Assembly (NCBI GenBank): GCA_001725415.1
Contig: MEGH01000045.1
Location: 24,976 to 85,280 of the forward strand
Direction: 5' to 3'
DNA from: Pseudonocardia sp. SCN 73-27
GTDB lineage: Bacteria > Actinomycetota > Actinomycetes > Mycobacteriales > Pseudonocardiaceae
Length of the DNA: 60,305 nucleotides
The translations under genes and the position numbers were made by a program. Under the pieces are notes generated by a model. That model worked only from the letters and a program-made list of their open reading frames with translations. It was not told the origin of the DNA and ran no database searches. Positions 46,609-54,432 of the stretch are shown here, piece by piece. How positions within the stretch are numbered: the first letter of the stretch is position 1; every line of letters begins with the position of its first letter.

Positions 46609-48088
46609 CCGGCTGCGCCGGGGCAGGCTGGATCGGAGCAGGCTGGATCGCGCCGGGCTGGACCGGAGCAGGCGGCGTCGGGGCCGGCGGCATCGGGGCC
46701 GCGCGGTAACCCTGCTGCGGCGCGGGGCGGTACTGCTGGGGCTGGCCGTAGTCGTTGCGCGGCATCATGTTCTGCGGCATCGGGTACTGCTGCTGCGGGT
46801 AGCCGGGGCCGCCGACGGGCAGGTTCGGGTTGCCGCCTGCGACAGCGGGGGCCGAGCCGCCGGAGCGGCGCTTGCGCGAGACCAGGACAATCGTGAGCGC
46901 CCCACCGACCAGGACGACCGCGCCCCCACCGATGAGCGACCACATCAGGATCGGCGACATGCCCTCGGAGGCGGCCGGCGCGACGGGGGTGTCGCCGAAC
47001 TTGTCGCGCGCCTTGGCGGCCAGCGTCTTGTACTGGGTGGCCTGGGCGTGGTTCGGGTGGACCTGCAGGAGCTTGTCGAAGCCCGCGATGGCGTCGCTGT
47101 AGTGGCCGCCGTAGTAGGCGTCGAGGGCGGCGCGGAAGTTCTTGTCCTCCGGGCCGAGCTCGTTGCGGACGCCGTTGCGCGACAGCAGCTCCGAGAGGCC
47201 GTTGGCGGGGGCGATGAAGTTGAACGCCTGCGACTCCGACGCCGGCTTGAAGCTGTTGACGCCGATGACACGACCGTCGAGGCCGACGGTCGGGCCGCCG
47301 CTCATGCCGCCGGAGAGTGCGGCGCTGGTCTCGTAGACGGGGACGGTGCCGAGGGTCTTCTTGGAGCTGACCTGGCCGTCCTTGTTGGAGGGTTCGAGGC
47401 TGGCGTCGGTGACGGCGTCGGCGCTGGCGGGGTAGCCGATGGACAGGACGGGGGTGCCGATCTGCACGTCGGCGTCGGTGGCGAGCTCGACACTCGGCAG
47501 GTCGGTGGTCTCGACCTTCAGGAGGGCGACGTCACCCTGGTCGAGGGGCCGGTAGTCGACGACGCGGGCGGGCAGCGCGTTGGCGTTGGTGTTCGAGCCC
47601 GTGATGACGGAGATCCGGGCGTCGATGGGCGAGCCCTTGGTGGCGCCCTCGACGGTCCAGTTGGCCATGCCGTACTGGTAGGCGGTGGCGAGGTCGACGC
47701 CCGGGATGGCGGCGACGACCTGCTGGGCGGCGGCCAGGACGAACTCGGACTTGATGCCGTTGGCGGTGGTGGTGTCGACGCAGTGGCCGGCGGTGGCGAC
47801 GTAGCCGTTGGGGTTGACGCCGAAGCCGGTGCAGGTGGCGCTGAGCTGGTAGGGGGCGCCGTTGTTGAAGAAGGTGCCGGTCTCGTCGGCGACGTAGGCG
47901 GTGAAGGTGCTGGTCAGGTAGGTGATGGCGGGGCGGACGGCGGCGGCGGTCTTCTCGGTGGCGGTCGCCGCCTGAGGTGACCCGGGTGGGGCCGACGTCT
48001 GCGCCATGGCGGGTGCGACGCCGATGAGCGCGGCGGCGACGGCGGCGGCGCCGACCGTGGCGACACGGGACAGGGTGCGGAGTGCCAT
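46388..48088 (-). CDS. Membrane-anchored trypsin-like protease with TPR-like region and cytoplasmic zinc ribbon
   Basis: 566 residues. A signal peptide (VAAALIGVAPAMAQ) leads to an extracellular S1 protease domain with the triad His in YVATAGHCVD, Asp in LDQGDVALLKVE and Ser in SGGMSGGPTVG. A helical repeat-like part (ALDAYYGGHYSDAIAGFDKLLQVHPNHAQA) and a membrane helix (MSPILMWSLIGGGAVVLVGGALTIVLVS) follow. The cytoplasmic tail is Pro/Gln/Tyr-rich and ends in a zinc ribbon, CATCGTTLAPDAAACTTCGRPRG, with four cysteines. This looks like a signalling protease linking both sides of the membrane. ATG 48088 has GAAGGA upstream. Confidence 0.88.
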   Translation of the reverse strand: MALRTLSRVATVGAAAVAAALIGVAPAMAQTSAPPGSPQAATATEKTAAAVRPAITYLTSTFTAYVADETGTFFNNGAPYQLSATCTGFGVNPNGYVATAGHCVDTTTANGIKSEFVLAAAQQVVAAIPGVDLATAYQYGMANWTVEGATKGSPIDARISVITGSNTNANALPARVVDYRPLDQGDVALLKVETTDLPSVELATDADVQIGTPVLSIGYPASADAVTDASLEPSNKDGQVSSKKTLGTVPVYETSAALSGGMSGGPTVGLDGRVIGVNSFKPASESQAFNFIAPANGLSELLSRNGVRNELGPEDKNFRAALDAYYGGHYSDAIAGFDKLLQVHPNHAQATQYKTLAAKARDKFGDTPVAPAASEGMSPILMWSLIGGGAVVLVGGALTIVLVSRKRRSGGSAPAVAGGNPNLPVGGPGYPQQQYPMPQNMMPRNDYGQPQQYRPAPQQGYRAAPMPPAPTPPAPVQPGAIQPAPIQPAPAQPVSPPVGIPVVAHQGWQQDGALYRPAPAEPADAAFDPGATTVVVDHPAPVGCATCGTTLAPDAAACTTCGRPRG

Positions 48089-48297
48089 GGTGGGGGTCCT
48101 TCCTCGACCGAGCCGATGCGACCTGTCCGTGTGCGGTCCGCCGGTGTCTCGGGGCTGTCGTGCTGACATCGAGAACGATGCCGCCCGGAGGGGGTCCGGT
48201 TCGAGGTTGGTTCCTGGCCGGTGCGGGGGCACGTTTCCGCTGGTCGACGGTGCGGTTTTCCACACCCCCGGCGGGGCGGAGGCTCCGAAGGACCCGG

Positions 48298-50655
48298 TCA
48301 GCCGGTCGCGAGCGCCACGGCGGGCGGCGTGCGGGCGGCCCGCGCGGCGGGGGCGAGGGAGAGCAGCAGCGCCCCGGCGAGGACGGCGGGGACGATCACG
48401 ATCAGGAGCCTGCCGGGTACGGCGAGGTCCCCGGCGACGCCGGTGGCGGTCGCGAGCTGCCACCACAGGACGCGGGCGGCGCCGAGCCCGAGCGGGACGC
48501 CGATGACGAGCGCCGGCAGCACGGTGGTGGCGGCCATGACGGCGAGGGTGGCGCGGACCTGTCCCGGTGTGGCGCCGAGGACGGAGAGGACGGCGACCTC
48601 GCGGGCGTGGCGTCGGCCGGCGGTGAGCAGGGCGTGGACGAGCCCGGCGCCGGCGACGACGGCGAGCACGAGGGCGAGCAGCTCCGGGAGGGTGACGAGG
48701 TCGGCGAGGTTGGCGACGGCCGTCGGCACCTCGCGCTGGAACACCTCGAGGCCCTGGCTGAGCTCGGCGAAGAGGGCGTCCGCGGCGCCTGGCACGGCGA
48801 GGACGGCGGCGTCGTAGAGGGGTTGGCCGGGGGCGATGGCGCGCATGACGTCGGGGGTGACGACGGCGGTGTCGCCGATGCCGCCGTGGTTCTGCGACGA
48901 CAGGACGGCCTTGCCGACGATGTGCAGCACGACGGTGCCGCCCTGGACGCGGCGGACCTCGATGGTGTCGCCGACGTCGAGGCCGAGCCCTGAGGCCAGC
49001 CGTGGCCCGATGGCGACCTCACCGGGGCCCGTCGGCATGCGCCCGCCCGCGACGGCGATGGGCATGTGTCCCTTCCGGACGTCGCGGCTGGCGACCTCGA
49101 GTGGTTCGCCGTCGGCCAGCTCGGCGGTGCCGGTGGCGCCGACGTCGAGGGCGGCGACGCGGGGGTCGGCGACGATGCGTGCGATGTCGGCTTCGCGGGC
49201 GTCGACGATGGTGAGGTCGGCCGCCTGCCCGTAGCGGGCGGGGGTGTCGACGAGGCGTTGGAGGCTGGCGCCGAACGCGACGGCGGCGACCACCCCGGCC
49301 ATGGCCAGGGAGGCGGCGACGACCGTCGCGACGGCGGGGACACCGCCGCGGCCGACACGCCCGTGCATGGCCAGGCGCATCCCGAGCAGGGCGGCGGGCC
49401 AGCGCCGGAACGGGTTGACCGCGGCGGCGCGGACGGGTGGGACGGCGGCGGCACGCCGGCGCCCGGCGACGGCGGCCGCGATGGCGACGACGAGCACGAA
49501 CACGAGGGCGGTGCCGATGCCGCCGAGCACGACGAGCGGCCACACGGGCCGGAACCCGGGGGCGGGTTCGAACCTGGCCTGGCTGCCGAGGGGTTCGAGC
49601 CAGCCGGAGGCGAGCACGACCCCGCCGGCGAGCACCCCGGAGACGACGGCGGCGCCGACGGCGGCGAGGGCGCGGGCGGCGGTGCGTTCGCTCGCGCGCA
49701 TGCCGAGGGCGGACTCGACGCGCTGGGTGGCACCGCGGGCGCTGTGGTGGCGCAGCATGCTCTGGCCGAGGACCTGCAGCCCGCCGAGGGCGAGGACGAC
49801 GACGAACACGATCAGACCGCCGACGAGGACCTGTTCGGCGGCGCGCACGGACGGGTCGACGGTGGCGCTGGGCAGCTCGACGGTGTGCGGCAGGTACTGG
49901 GAGACGACCGACGGCGAGATCTGGTCGACGACGGCGGCCGTGCGGGCGAAGGCGGCGCCGAACCGCTGGGCGGCGTCGGGTTCGGCGGTGAACCGCGCGT
50001 AGATCGCGTAGCCGACGATGTCGGGCAGGAACTTCGCGGCGAACGCGGGGCCGGCCTGGACGTTGGCGAGTGCCCCGCCCCAGGCGGGCATGCGGGCGAT
50101 GCCGACGACGCGGACGGTCGTCGTGGAGCCGGCGGGCGGGCCGAAGCCGACGTCGAACATGGAGACCTGGTCGAGCGTCAGCATCCGCAGGGTGAGGGTG
50201 GCGCCGATGCCGAGTCCGCTGCTCTGGGCGAGGGGTTCGCTGAGCGTGACCTCGTCGGGGGCGCCGCGGGCGGGGGCGCGGCCGTCGACGATCACGGGTT
50301 CGACGAGGCCGTCGTGCTCGGTGGTGGGGGCGCCGATGGACACGAACCGCAGGGCGGGCCCGTCGATCTGGGCGATCCAGGCCTGGTCGGTGCGGGCCTG
50401 TGCGACGGCGGGCAGGGACGGGACGGCGGCGGCGAGCTGGGGCTGGTCGGCAGCGACGAGGGCGCGGGCGTCGTCGAGGTGGACGGCGTCGACGAGGCGC
50501 GGGTAGGCGCTCGCGGTGCGCCCGGCGAGCCCGATGCCGCCGAGCACGATCCCGGCGACCAGCCCGAACACCAGACCCATGAGCAGCGTCGCCCGCCAGC
50601 CGACCCGGAGCTCGGCGCGGGCGACGGCGCGGATGGCGCCGAAGGCGTCAGCCAT
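48298..50655 (-). CDS. ABC transporter permease, FtsX/MacB type
   Basis: 785 residues with the architecture of a duplicated FtsX-like permease: an N-terminal helix (LLMGLVFGLVAGIVLGGIGLAG), a large periplasmic part, three helices near the middle, a second periplasmic part, and three C-terminal helices including ALVLAVVAGAGLVHALLTAGRRHAREVAVLSVLGATPGQVRATL, the FtsX signature. Such permeases act in mechanotransmission, lipoprotein handling or peptide efflux. The start overlaps the end of the sensor kinase gene by 8 nt, and the ATPase gene lies before the kinase, so the three act as one operon. Confidence 0.9.
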   Translation of the reverse strand: MADAFGAIRAVARAELRVGWRATLLMGLVFGLVAGIVLGGIGLAGRTASAYPRLVDAVHLDDARALVAADQPQLAAAVPSLPAVAQARTDQAWIAQIDGPALRFVSIGAPTTEHDGLVEPVIVDGRAPARGAPDEVTLSEPLAQSSGLGIGATLTLRMLTLDQVSMFDVGFGPPAGSTTTVRVVGIARMPAWGGALANVQAGPAFAAKFLPDIVGYAIYARFTAEPDAAQRFGAAFARTAAVVDQISPSVVSQYLPHTVELPSATVDPSVRAAEQVLVGGLIVFVVVLALGGLQVLGQSMLRHHSARGATQRVESALGMRASERTAARALAAVGAAVVSGVLAGGVVLASGWLEPLGSQARFEPAPGFRPVWPLVVLGGIGTALVFVLVVAIAAAVAGRRRAAAVPPVRAAAVNPFRRWPAALLGMRLAMHGRVGRGGVPAVATVVAASLAMAGVVAAVAFGASLQRLVDTPARYGQAADLTIVDAREADIARIVADPRVAALDVGATGTAELADGEPLEVASRDVRKGHMPIAVAGGRMPTGPGEVAIGPRLASGLGLDVGDTIEVRRVQGGTVVLHIVGKAVLSSQNHGGIGDTAVVTPDVMRAIAPGQPLYDAAVLAVPGAADALFAELSQGLEVFQREVPTAVANLADLVTLPELLALVLAVVAGAGLVHALLTAGRRHAREVAVLSVLGATPGQVRATLAVMAATTVLPALVIGVPLGLGAARVLWWQLATATGVAGDLAVPGRLLIVIVPAVLAGALLLSLAPAARAARTPPAVALATG

Positions 50656-52318
50656 GCCGGGGGGTGGTCTCGGCGATGCGGGCGGGGACGGTGACGGGGC
50701 CGGTCACGGTCGTCATCGGGGCGAGGGCGTGCAGCGGCACCCGCCCGCTGACGGTGGTGCCGCGCCCGGGGGCGGAGCTGAGCTCGAGGGTGCCGCCGAT
50801 GGCGCCGAGCCGGTCGGCCATGTTCTGCATGCCGGCACCGGCGGCCATGTTGTCGACGTCGCAGCCGGGCCCGGTGTCGACGACGGCGAAGCGCAGCTCG
50901 TCGTCGTCCTCCTCCAGGGTGACGACGACGGCGGCCTCGGGGGCGTGCTTGGCGGCGTTCTGCAGTGCTTCGAGGCAGCAGAAGTAGACGGCCGCCTCGA
51001 GCTGTTCGCCGTGGCGGGTGCGGACGTCGGCGCGGACGGTGACGTCGAGCGGGTTGCGTTTGGCGGCGGCGCGCAGGGCCTCGCCGAGGCCGGAGTCGCG
51101 CAGCAGCGGCGGGTAGATGCCGTGGGCGAGGTTGCGCAGCTCCTCGATGGACTCGCGGACGCCGGCGTCGAGCTCGTCGAGGAGCTCGAGGTTGGCGGCG
51201 GCGGTGTCGCCCGACTCCGAGAGGCTGTCGCGCACCAGCCGCAGCCCGACGGCGAGGGCGACGAGGTGCTGCTGTGCGCCGTCGTGGAGGTCGCGTTCGA
51301 TGCGGCGGCGTTCGGCGTCGGCGGTCCGGACGAGCCGGCCGCGGGAGGCCTGCAGGTCGGCGTTGGAGCGGCGGAGGTCGGCGAGGGTGGCCTGGAGTGC
51401 CTCGTCGAGGGCGCGGTTGCGCAGCACGATCGCGAGCCTGCGGGCGACCTCGGCGAGGGCGCGTTCGTCGGCGGCGGAGAACTGGTCGGCGTCGACGGGC
51501 CGTTCGACGACGACGAGCGCGAGGACCCGGCCGCCGTGGACGGCGGGTGCGAGCCGCAGCTGGGTGGGGGTGCCGGTGGCGTCGTGGTCGGCGAGCAGCC
51601 GTGGCAGCCACAGCCGCAGCCAGCCGGGCCCGGCGACGCCCGCGCGTTCGAGGGTGGCCATCTCGGTGGCGTCGAGCGGCGGCGGGGGCGGGGTCTCCTC
51701 GTAGGGCTCGGGGACGACGAGGCCGCGGTGCAGGCCGGGGGCGTCGGGGACGCCCGTCCAGATCTGGACCGAGGACAGGCGCCAGTCGCGGCGCATGGTC
51801 TCGGCGAGGCGGCGCAGCAGGTCGTCGACGGGGGTGCCGCGGCCTGCGCGTTCGGCGAAGTCGGCGAGCAGCTCGTCGGGCGAGCGGCGGGTGCCGAGCA
51901 GCGACATGCGGGCGGAGCGGCCGGCGCGGCGGCCGAGCGGCCCGGCCAGCGTCGCGACGAGCAGCATGCCGAGCAGGGCGGGGTCGACGAGATCCTGCTG
52001 TGCTCCCGTCGGGAGCTTGCCCAGGGCGAGGAGGGTGAGGACGAGCCCGGCGTCGACGGCGACGGCGAGCCCGGCGAAGTCGGACGCGGCGACGAGGACG
52101 GTGGTGCTGGCGCGGCGGGCGCGGGCGTTGGATCCGGCGACGACGGCGACGACGACCGGGGCGAGCGAGAGCAGCGCGGACACCCACAGGGGCGGACCGC
52201 CGCGCAACAGTCCGACGCACACGGCGACGGACGCGATCCCGATGCCGACGATCAGCCCGGACAGCAGCAGCGACCGGCGGGCGCGGCGGCCCGGCGCGGC
52301 GGAGGCGGCGCGGATCAC
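50648..52318 (-). CDS. Sensor histidine kinase (GAF, HisKA_3, HATPase), embedded in the ABC operon
   Basis: 556 residues. The N-terminal third has about four membrane helices with almost no extracytoplasmic part. A GAF-like domain follows (PVDDLLRRLAETMRRDW to DERALAEVARRLAIVLRNRAL). ERRRIERDLHDGAQQHLVALAVGLRL is the HisKA_3 dimerisation helix with His near residue 344, and the ATPase domain has ALQNAAKHA (N box), VVDTGPGCD and MADRLGAIGGTLEL. GTG 52318 overlaps the ATPase stop (GTGA) and its own stop overlaps the permease start. No response regulator is adjacent. The kinase probably senses through the transporter, as in Bce-type modules. Confidence 0.9.
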   Translation of the reverse strand: MIRAASAAPGRRARRSLLLSGLIVGIGIASVAVCVGLLRGGPPLWVSALLSLAPVVVAVVAGSNARARRASTTVLVAASDFAGLAVAVDAGLVLTLLALGKLPTGAQQDLVDPALLGMLLVATLAGPLGRRAGRSARMSLLGTRRSPDELLADFAERAGRGTPVDDLLRRLAETMRRDWRLSSVQIWTGVPDAPGLHRGLVVPEPYEETPPPPPLDATEMATLERAGVAGPGWLRLWLPRLLADHDATGTPTQLRLAPAVHGGRVLALVVVERPVDADQFSAADERALAEVARRLAIVLRNRALDEALQATLADLRRSNADLQASRGRLVRTADAERRRIERDLHDGAQQHLVALAVGLRLVRDSLSESGDTAAANLELLDELDAGVRESIEELRNLAHGIYPPLLRDSGLGEALRAAAKRNPLDVTVRADVRTRHGEQLEAAVYFCCLEALQNAAKHAPEAAVVVTLEEDDDELRFAVVDTGPGCDVDNMAAGAGMQNMADRLGAIGGTLELSSAPGRGTTVSGRVPLHALAPMTTVTGPVTVPARIAETTPRHG

Positions 52319-53112
52319 GACGGCTCCCCGGAGGTGTCGGCGTCGAGCAGCACCCCGTCGCGCATCCGGACGATCCGTTGTGCGCCACCGGCGACGTCGG
52401 CGCTGTGGGTGACCATCAGGATGGTCTGCCCGTCGCGGTGCAGCCGGGTGAACAGGTCGAGGACCTCCGCGGCGCCGTCGGAGTCGAGCGCGCCGGTGGG
52501 TTCGTCGGCCAGCAGCAGGGTGGGCCGGTTGGCCAGGGCGCGGGCGATCGCGACGCGCTGGCGCTGCCCGCCGGACAGCGCGGCGGGCCGCTCGCCCTGC
52601 TTCTCCAGCAGCCCGAGGGTGTCGAGCAGGTCGCGGGCCCGTTCGGTGGCCTCGGCGGGCTTCGCCCCGGCGACGAGTGCGGCGAGCGCGACGTTCTCGA
52701 GCGCGGACATGTGATCGATGAGGTGGAAGAACTGGAAGACGAGCCCGACATGGCGGCGGCGCAGCCGGGCGAGGCGGGCGCCGCCGAGCTCCTCCGTGCG
52801 GACCCCGGCGAGGGTCACCGAGCCCTCGTCGGCGCGGTCGAGGCCGGCGAGCAGGTGCAGCAGGGTCGACTTGCCGCTGCCCGACGGGCCCATGAGGGCG
52901 ACGAACTCGCCGTGCCCGACGGTCAGGTCGACGCCGCGCAGCGCCCGGACGGGGGCGGTCTCGGCCTCGTAGGTCTTGCGCAGCCCGCGGACGACCAGCT
53001 CGGGCGGGGGCGCGCCGGGGCCGTCGGCGCCGGGCGCGGCCTCCGGAACGGCGTCGGGCAGCGGGACGTCCATCGCCCGCGCCGTCGCCTCGTGGCTCGT
53101 GCTCACCTGCAT
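52315..53112 (-). CDS. ABC transporter ATPase, MacB/LolD type
   Basis: 265 residues. Walker A is MGPSGSGKSTLLHLLAGLDR, Q-loop GLVFQFFHLIDHMSALENV, signature LSGGQRQRVAIARAL, Walker B LLLADEPTGALDS and H-loop VTHSADV. The subfamily is the one pairing with FtsX-like permeases. An unusual acidic and Pro/Ala-rich extension of about 40 residues precedes the domain. ATG 53112 starts MQVSTSHEATARAMDV; the preceding codon is GTG, an alternative start. It is the first gene of the ATPase-kinase-permease operon. Confidence 0.92.
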   Translation of the reverse strand: MQVSTSHEATARAMDVPLPDAVPEAAPGADGPGAPPPELVVRGLRKTYEAETAPVRALRGVDLTVGHGEFVALMGPSGSGKSTLLHLLAGLDRADEGSVTLAGVRTEELGGARLARLRRRHVGLVFQFFHLIDHMSALENVALAALVAGAKPAEATERARDLLDTLGLLEKQGERPAALSGGQRQRVAIARALANRPTLLLADEPTGALDSDGAAEVLDLFTRLHRDGQTILMVTHSADVAGGAQRIVRMRDGVLLDADTSGEPS

Positions 53113-53181
53113 CACCGATTTCCCCGCCCTCGCCGGTGGGCACACCGGCATCGCCGCCCGACGGCGGGCGACGTCCGAATC

Positions 53182-53224
53182 GTCGGAACGGGCCCGGGAT
53201 CCGTTACCCGGTGCCCGTTCCGAC
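53182..53224. terminator. Long hairpin between the oxidase-like gene and the ABC operon
   Basis: GTCGGAACGGGCCCGGG and CCCGGTGCCCGTTCCGAC form a 17-bp stem with one bulged T and an 8-nt loop. It lies 44 nt after the stop of the oxidase-like gene and 70 bp before the ATPase start. Terminator is the simplest reading; a regulatory hairpin in the ABC leader is possible. Confidence 0.6.
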
Positions 53225-53267
53225 GTGCTGTCCTGTTCGTGATCATCCCCTGGCCGGGTCGGCGGGG

Positions 53268-54125
53268 TCAGCCGAGCTTCCCCTCGCGCAGGTAGCGCTC
53301 GGACTCCTGCTTGTGCATCCGCTCGTCGTGCCCGATCTGGCGCAGCAGGTCGGCCAGCGACCGCTGGGCGCCGTACTGCGCGGCGAACACCGAGCCGTGC
53401 AGGCGGTGCTCGAACTCGGGGTGCTCGGCGACGAACTCGGCGTACTCGTGCTCGGCGTGGTCCTCGAAGTCGGCGTTGAGGCGGTAGCTCCAGCGCGGCG
53501 CGAGTACGAACAGCAGCCACGAGGTGTGGTAGTAGCCGACGGCCATGAGCCACGGCAGGAACCGGTGGCGGAAGGCGTTGAGCTTGCGCCCGCTCTGCCC
53601 GACCAGCTCGGCGGTGATGAGCAGGTGCCACTGCTCGTTGTCCTGCTGCTCGCGGTTCTCCTCGATGCGCTCCCGGATCCGGTGCGCCACACCGATGTCG
53701 CGGTGGCGGCGCGTCAGCGCACGGTAGGCCGCGTTCTCCCAGACCTGGTACGGGATGCGGGCGACGATCTCCAGGACCTGGAACTTCTCCATCGTGCGAC
53801 GGCGGCCGTAGAGCAGGTCCATCGTCACGAACAGCAGCCTGGCGACGACGCTGTAGCGGCGCCGCGGCGCGAGGAGGGTGACGTCCTGCTCGCGACGCAG
53901 GGCGCGGCGGCCGAGTCTCGGTGTCTCGGCGGCGGTCGTATGTCCGGGGCCGGCACCGGGCGGCATCGCCGGAGCGTTCGTGCCGGGACGGGAGACGTGG
54001 CGCGGCGACGGGAACCCGGGGAGGAACTCGACCGTCGGCAAGCGGTCGGTGGCCTGGTCGACGGTGTGGTCGACGCCGCGGTCCGTGGAGTGGCGGGTCG
54101 CGTCGGGAAGGGTCGGGGCGCTCAT
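53268..54125 (-). CDS. Alternative-oxidase-like diiron protein
   Basis: 285 residues. The first 90 residues are a polar, unconserved extension. Then the four-helix diiron pattern of alternative oxidase appears: Glu119 in FQVLEIVARIP, E164-x-x-H167 in QDNEQWHLL, Glu221 in FEDHAEHEYAEF (with Tyr228 as in the oxidase), and E268-x-x-H271 in GHDERMHKQ. HRFLPWLMAVGYYHTSWLLFVLAPRWSYRLNADFEDHAEHEY also matches in order and spacing. True alternative oxidases pass electrons from quinol to O2 without pumping protons. ATG 54125 has GAGGAG 8 nt upstream. Whether it uses menaquinol or another substrate is unknown. Confidence 0.72.
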   Translation of the reverse strand: MSAPTLPDATRHSTDRGVDHTVDQATDRLPTVEFLPGFPSPRHVSRPGTNAPAMPPGAGPGHTTAAETPRLGRRALRREQDVTLLAPRRRYSVVARLLFVTMDLLYGRRRTMEKFQVLEIVARIPYQVWENAAYRALTRRHRDIGVAHRIRERIEENREQQDNEQWHLLITAELVGQSGRKLNAFRHRFLPWLMAVGYYHTSWLLFVLAPRWSYRLNADFEDHAEHEYAEFVAEHPEFEHRLHGSVFAAQYGAQRSLADLLRQIGHDERMHKQESERYLREGKLG

Positions 54126-54235
54126 CTCGGTGCTCCTCGTCGGGTGTCCGGTCCGGCTCTGCTGCCGTCCCGGTGACGAGGAGAACTCTGCCCGCGCAAG
54201 GGGTTCGCACCGATCATGCTGCCCGGCCGATCCGC

Positions 54236-54252
54236 GGTGTGGCGAGCACACC
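54236..54252. promoter_or_regulatory. Palindromic site shared with 44251
   Basis: GGTGTGGCGAGCACACC, 15/17 identical to the site at 44251. It lies 111 bp upstream of the oxidase-like gene. The surrounding 40 bp toward the gene also resemble the region before the membrane-protein gene at 44130. The rest of the 307-bp gap to 54432 shows no gene. Confidence 0.6.
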
Positions 54253-54432
54253 CCCCGGCGGTCGGCGACCACCCCGTCGGGGGCGTGCCGTGCGTCCGTC
54301 CGGGCGGGTCGTGGGTCGGCGCGACGGCCGGCAGCGCCGACACCCGCAGCGGCGGCCCGCCGTCGGCCAGGGCATGTCGCCCGCCGCGCAGCAGTCCGAC
54401 GCACGACGATCGATCTCTGACACCATCGCGTC

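Noticed and set aside
54126-54432. Gene between the oxidase-like and AAA genes
   Set aside because: Open frames are short and Arg/Pro-rich; the stretch is better explained as two divergent promoters.
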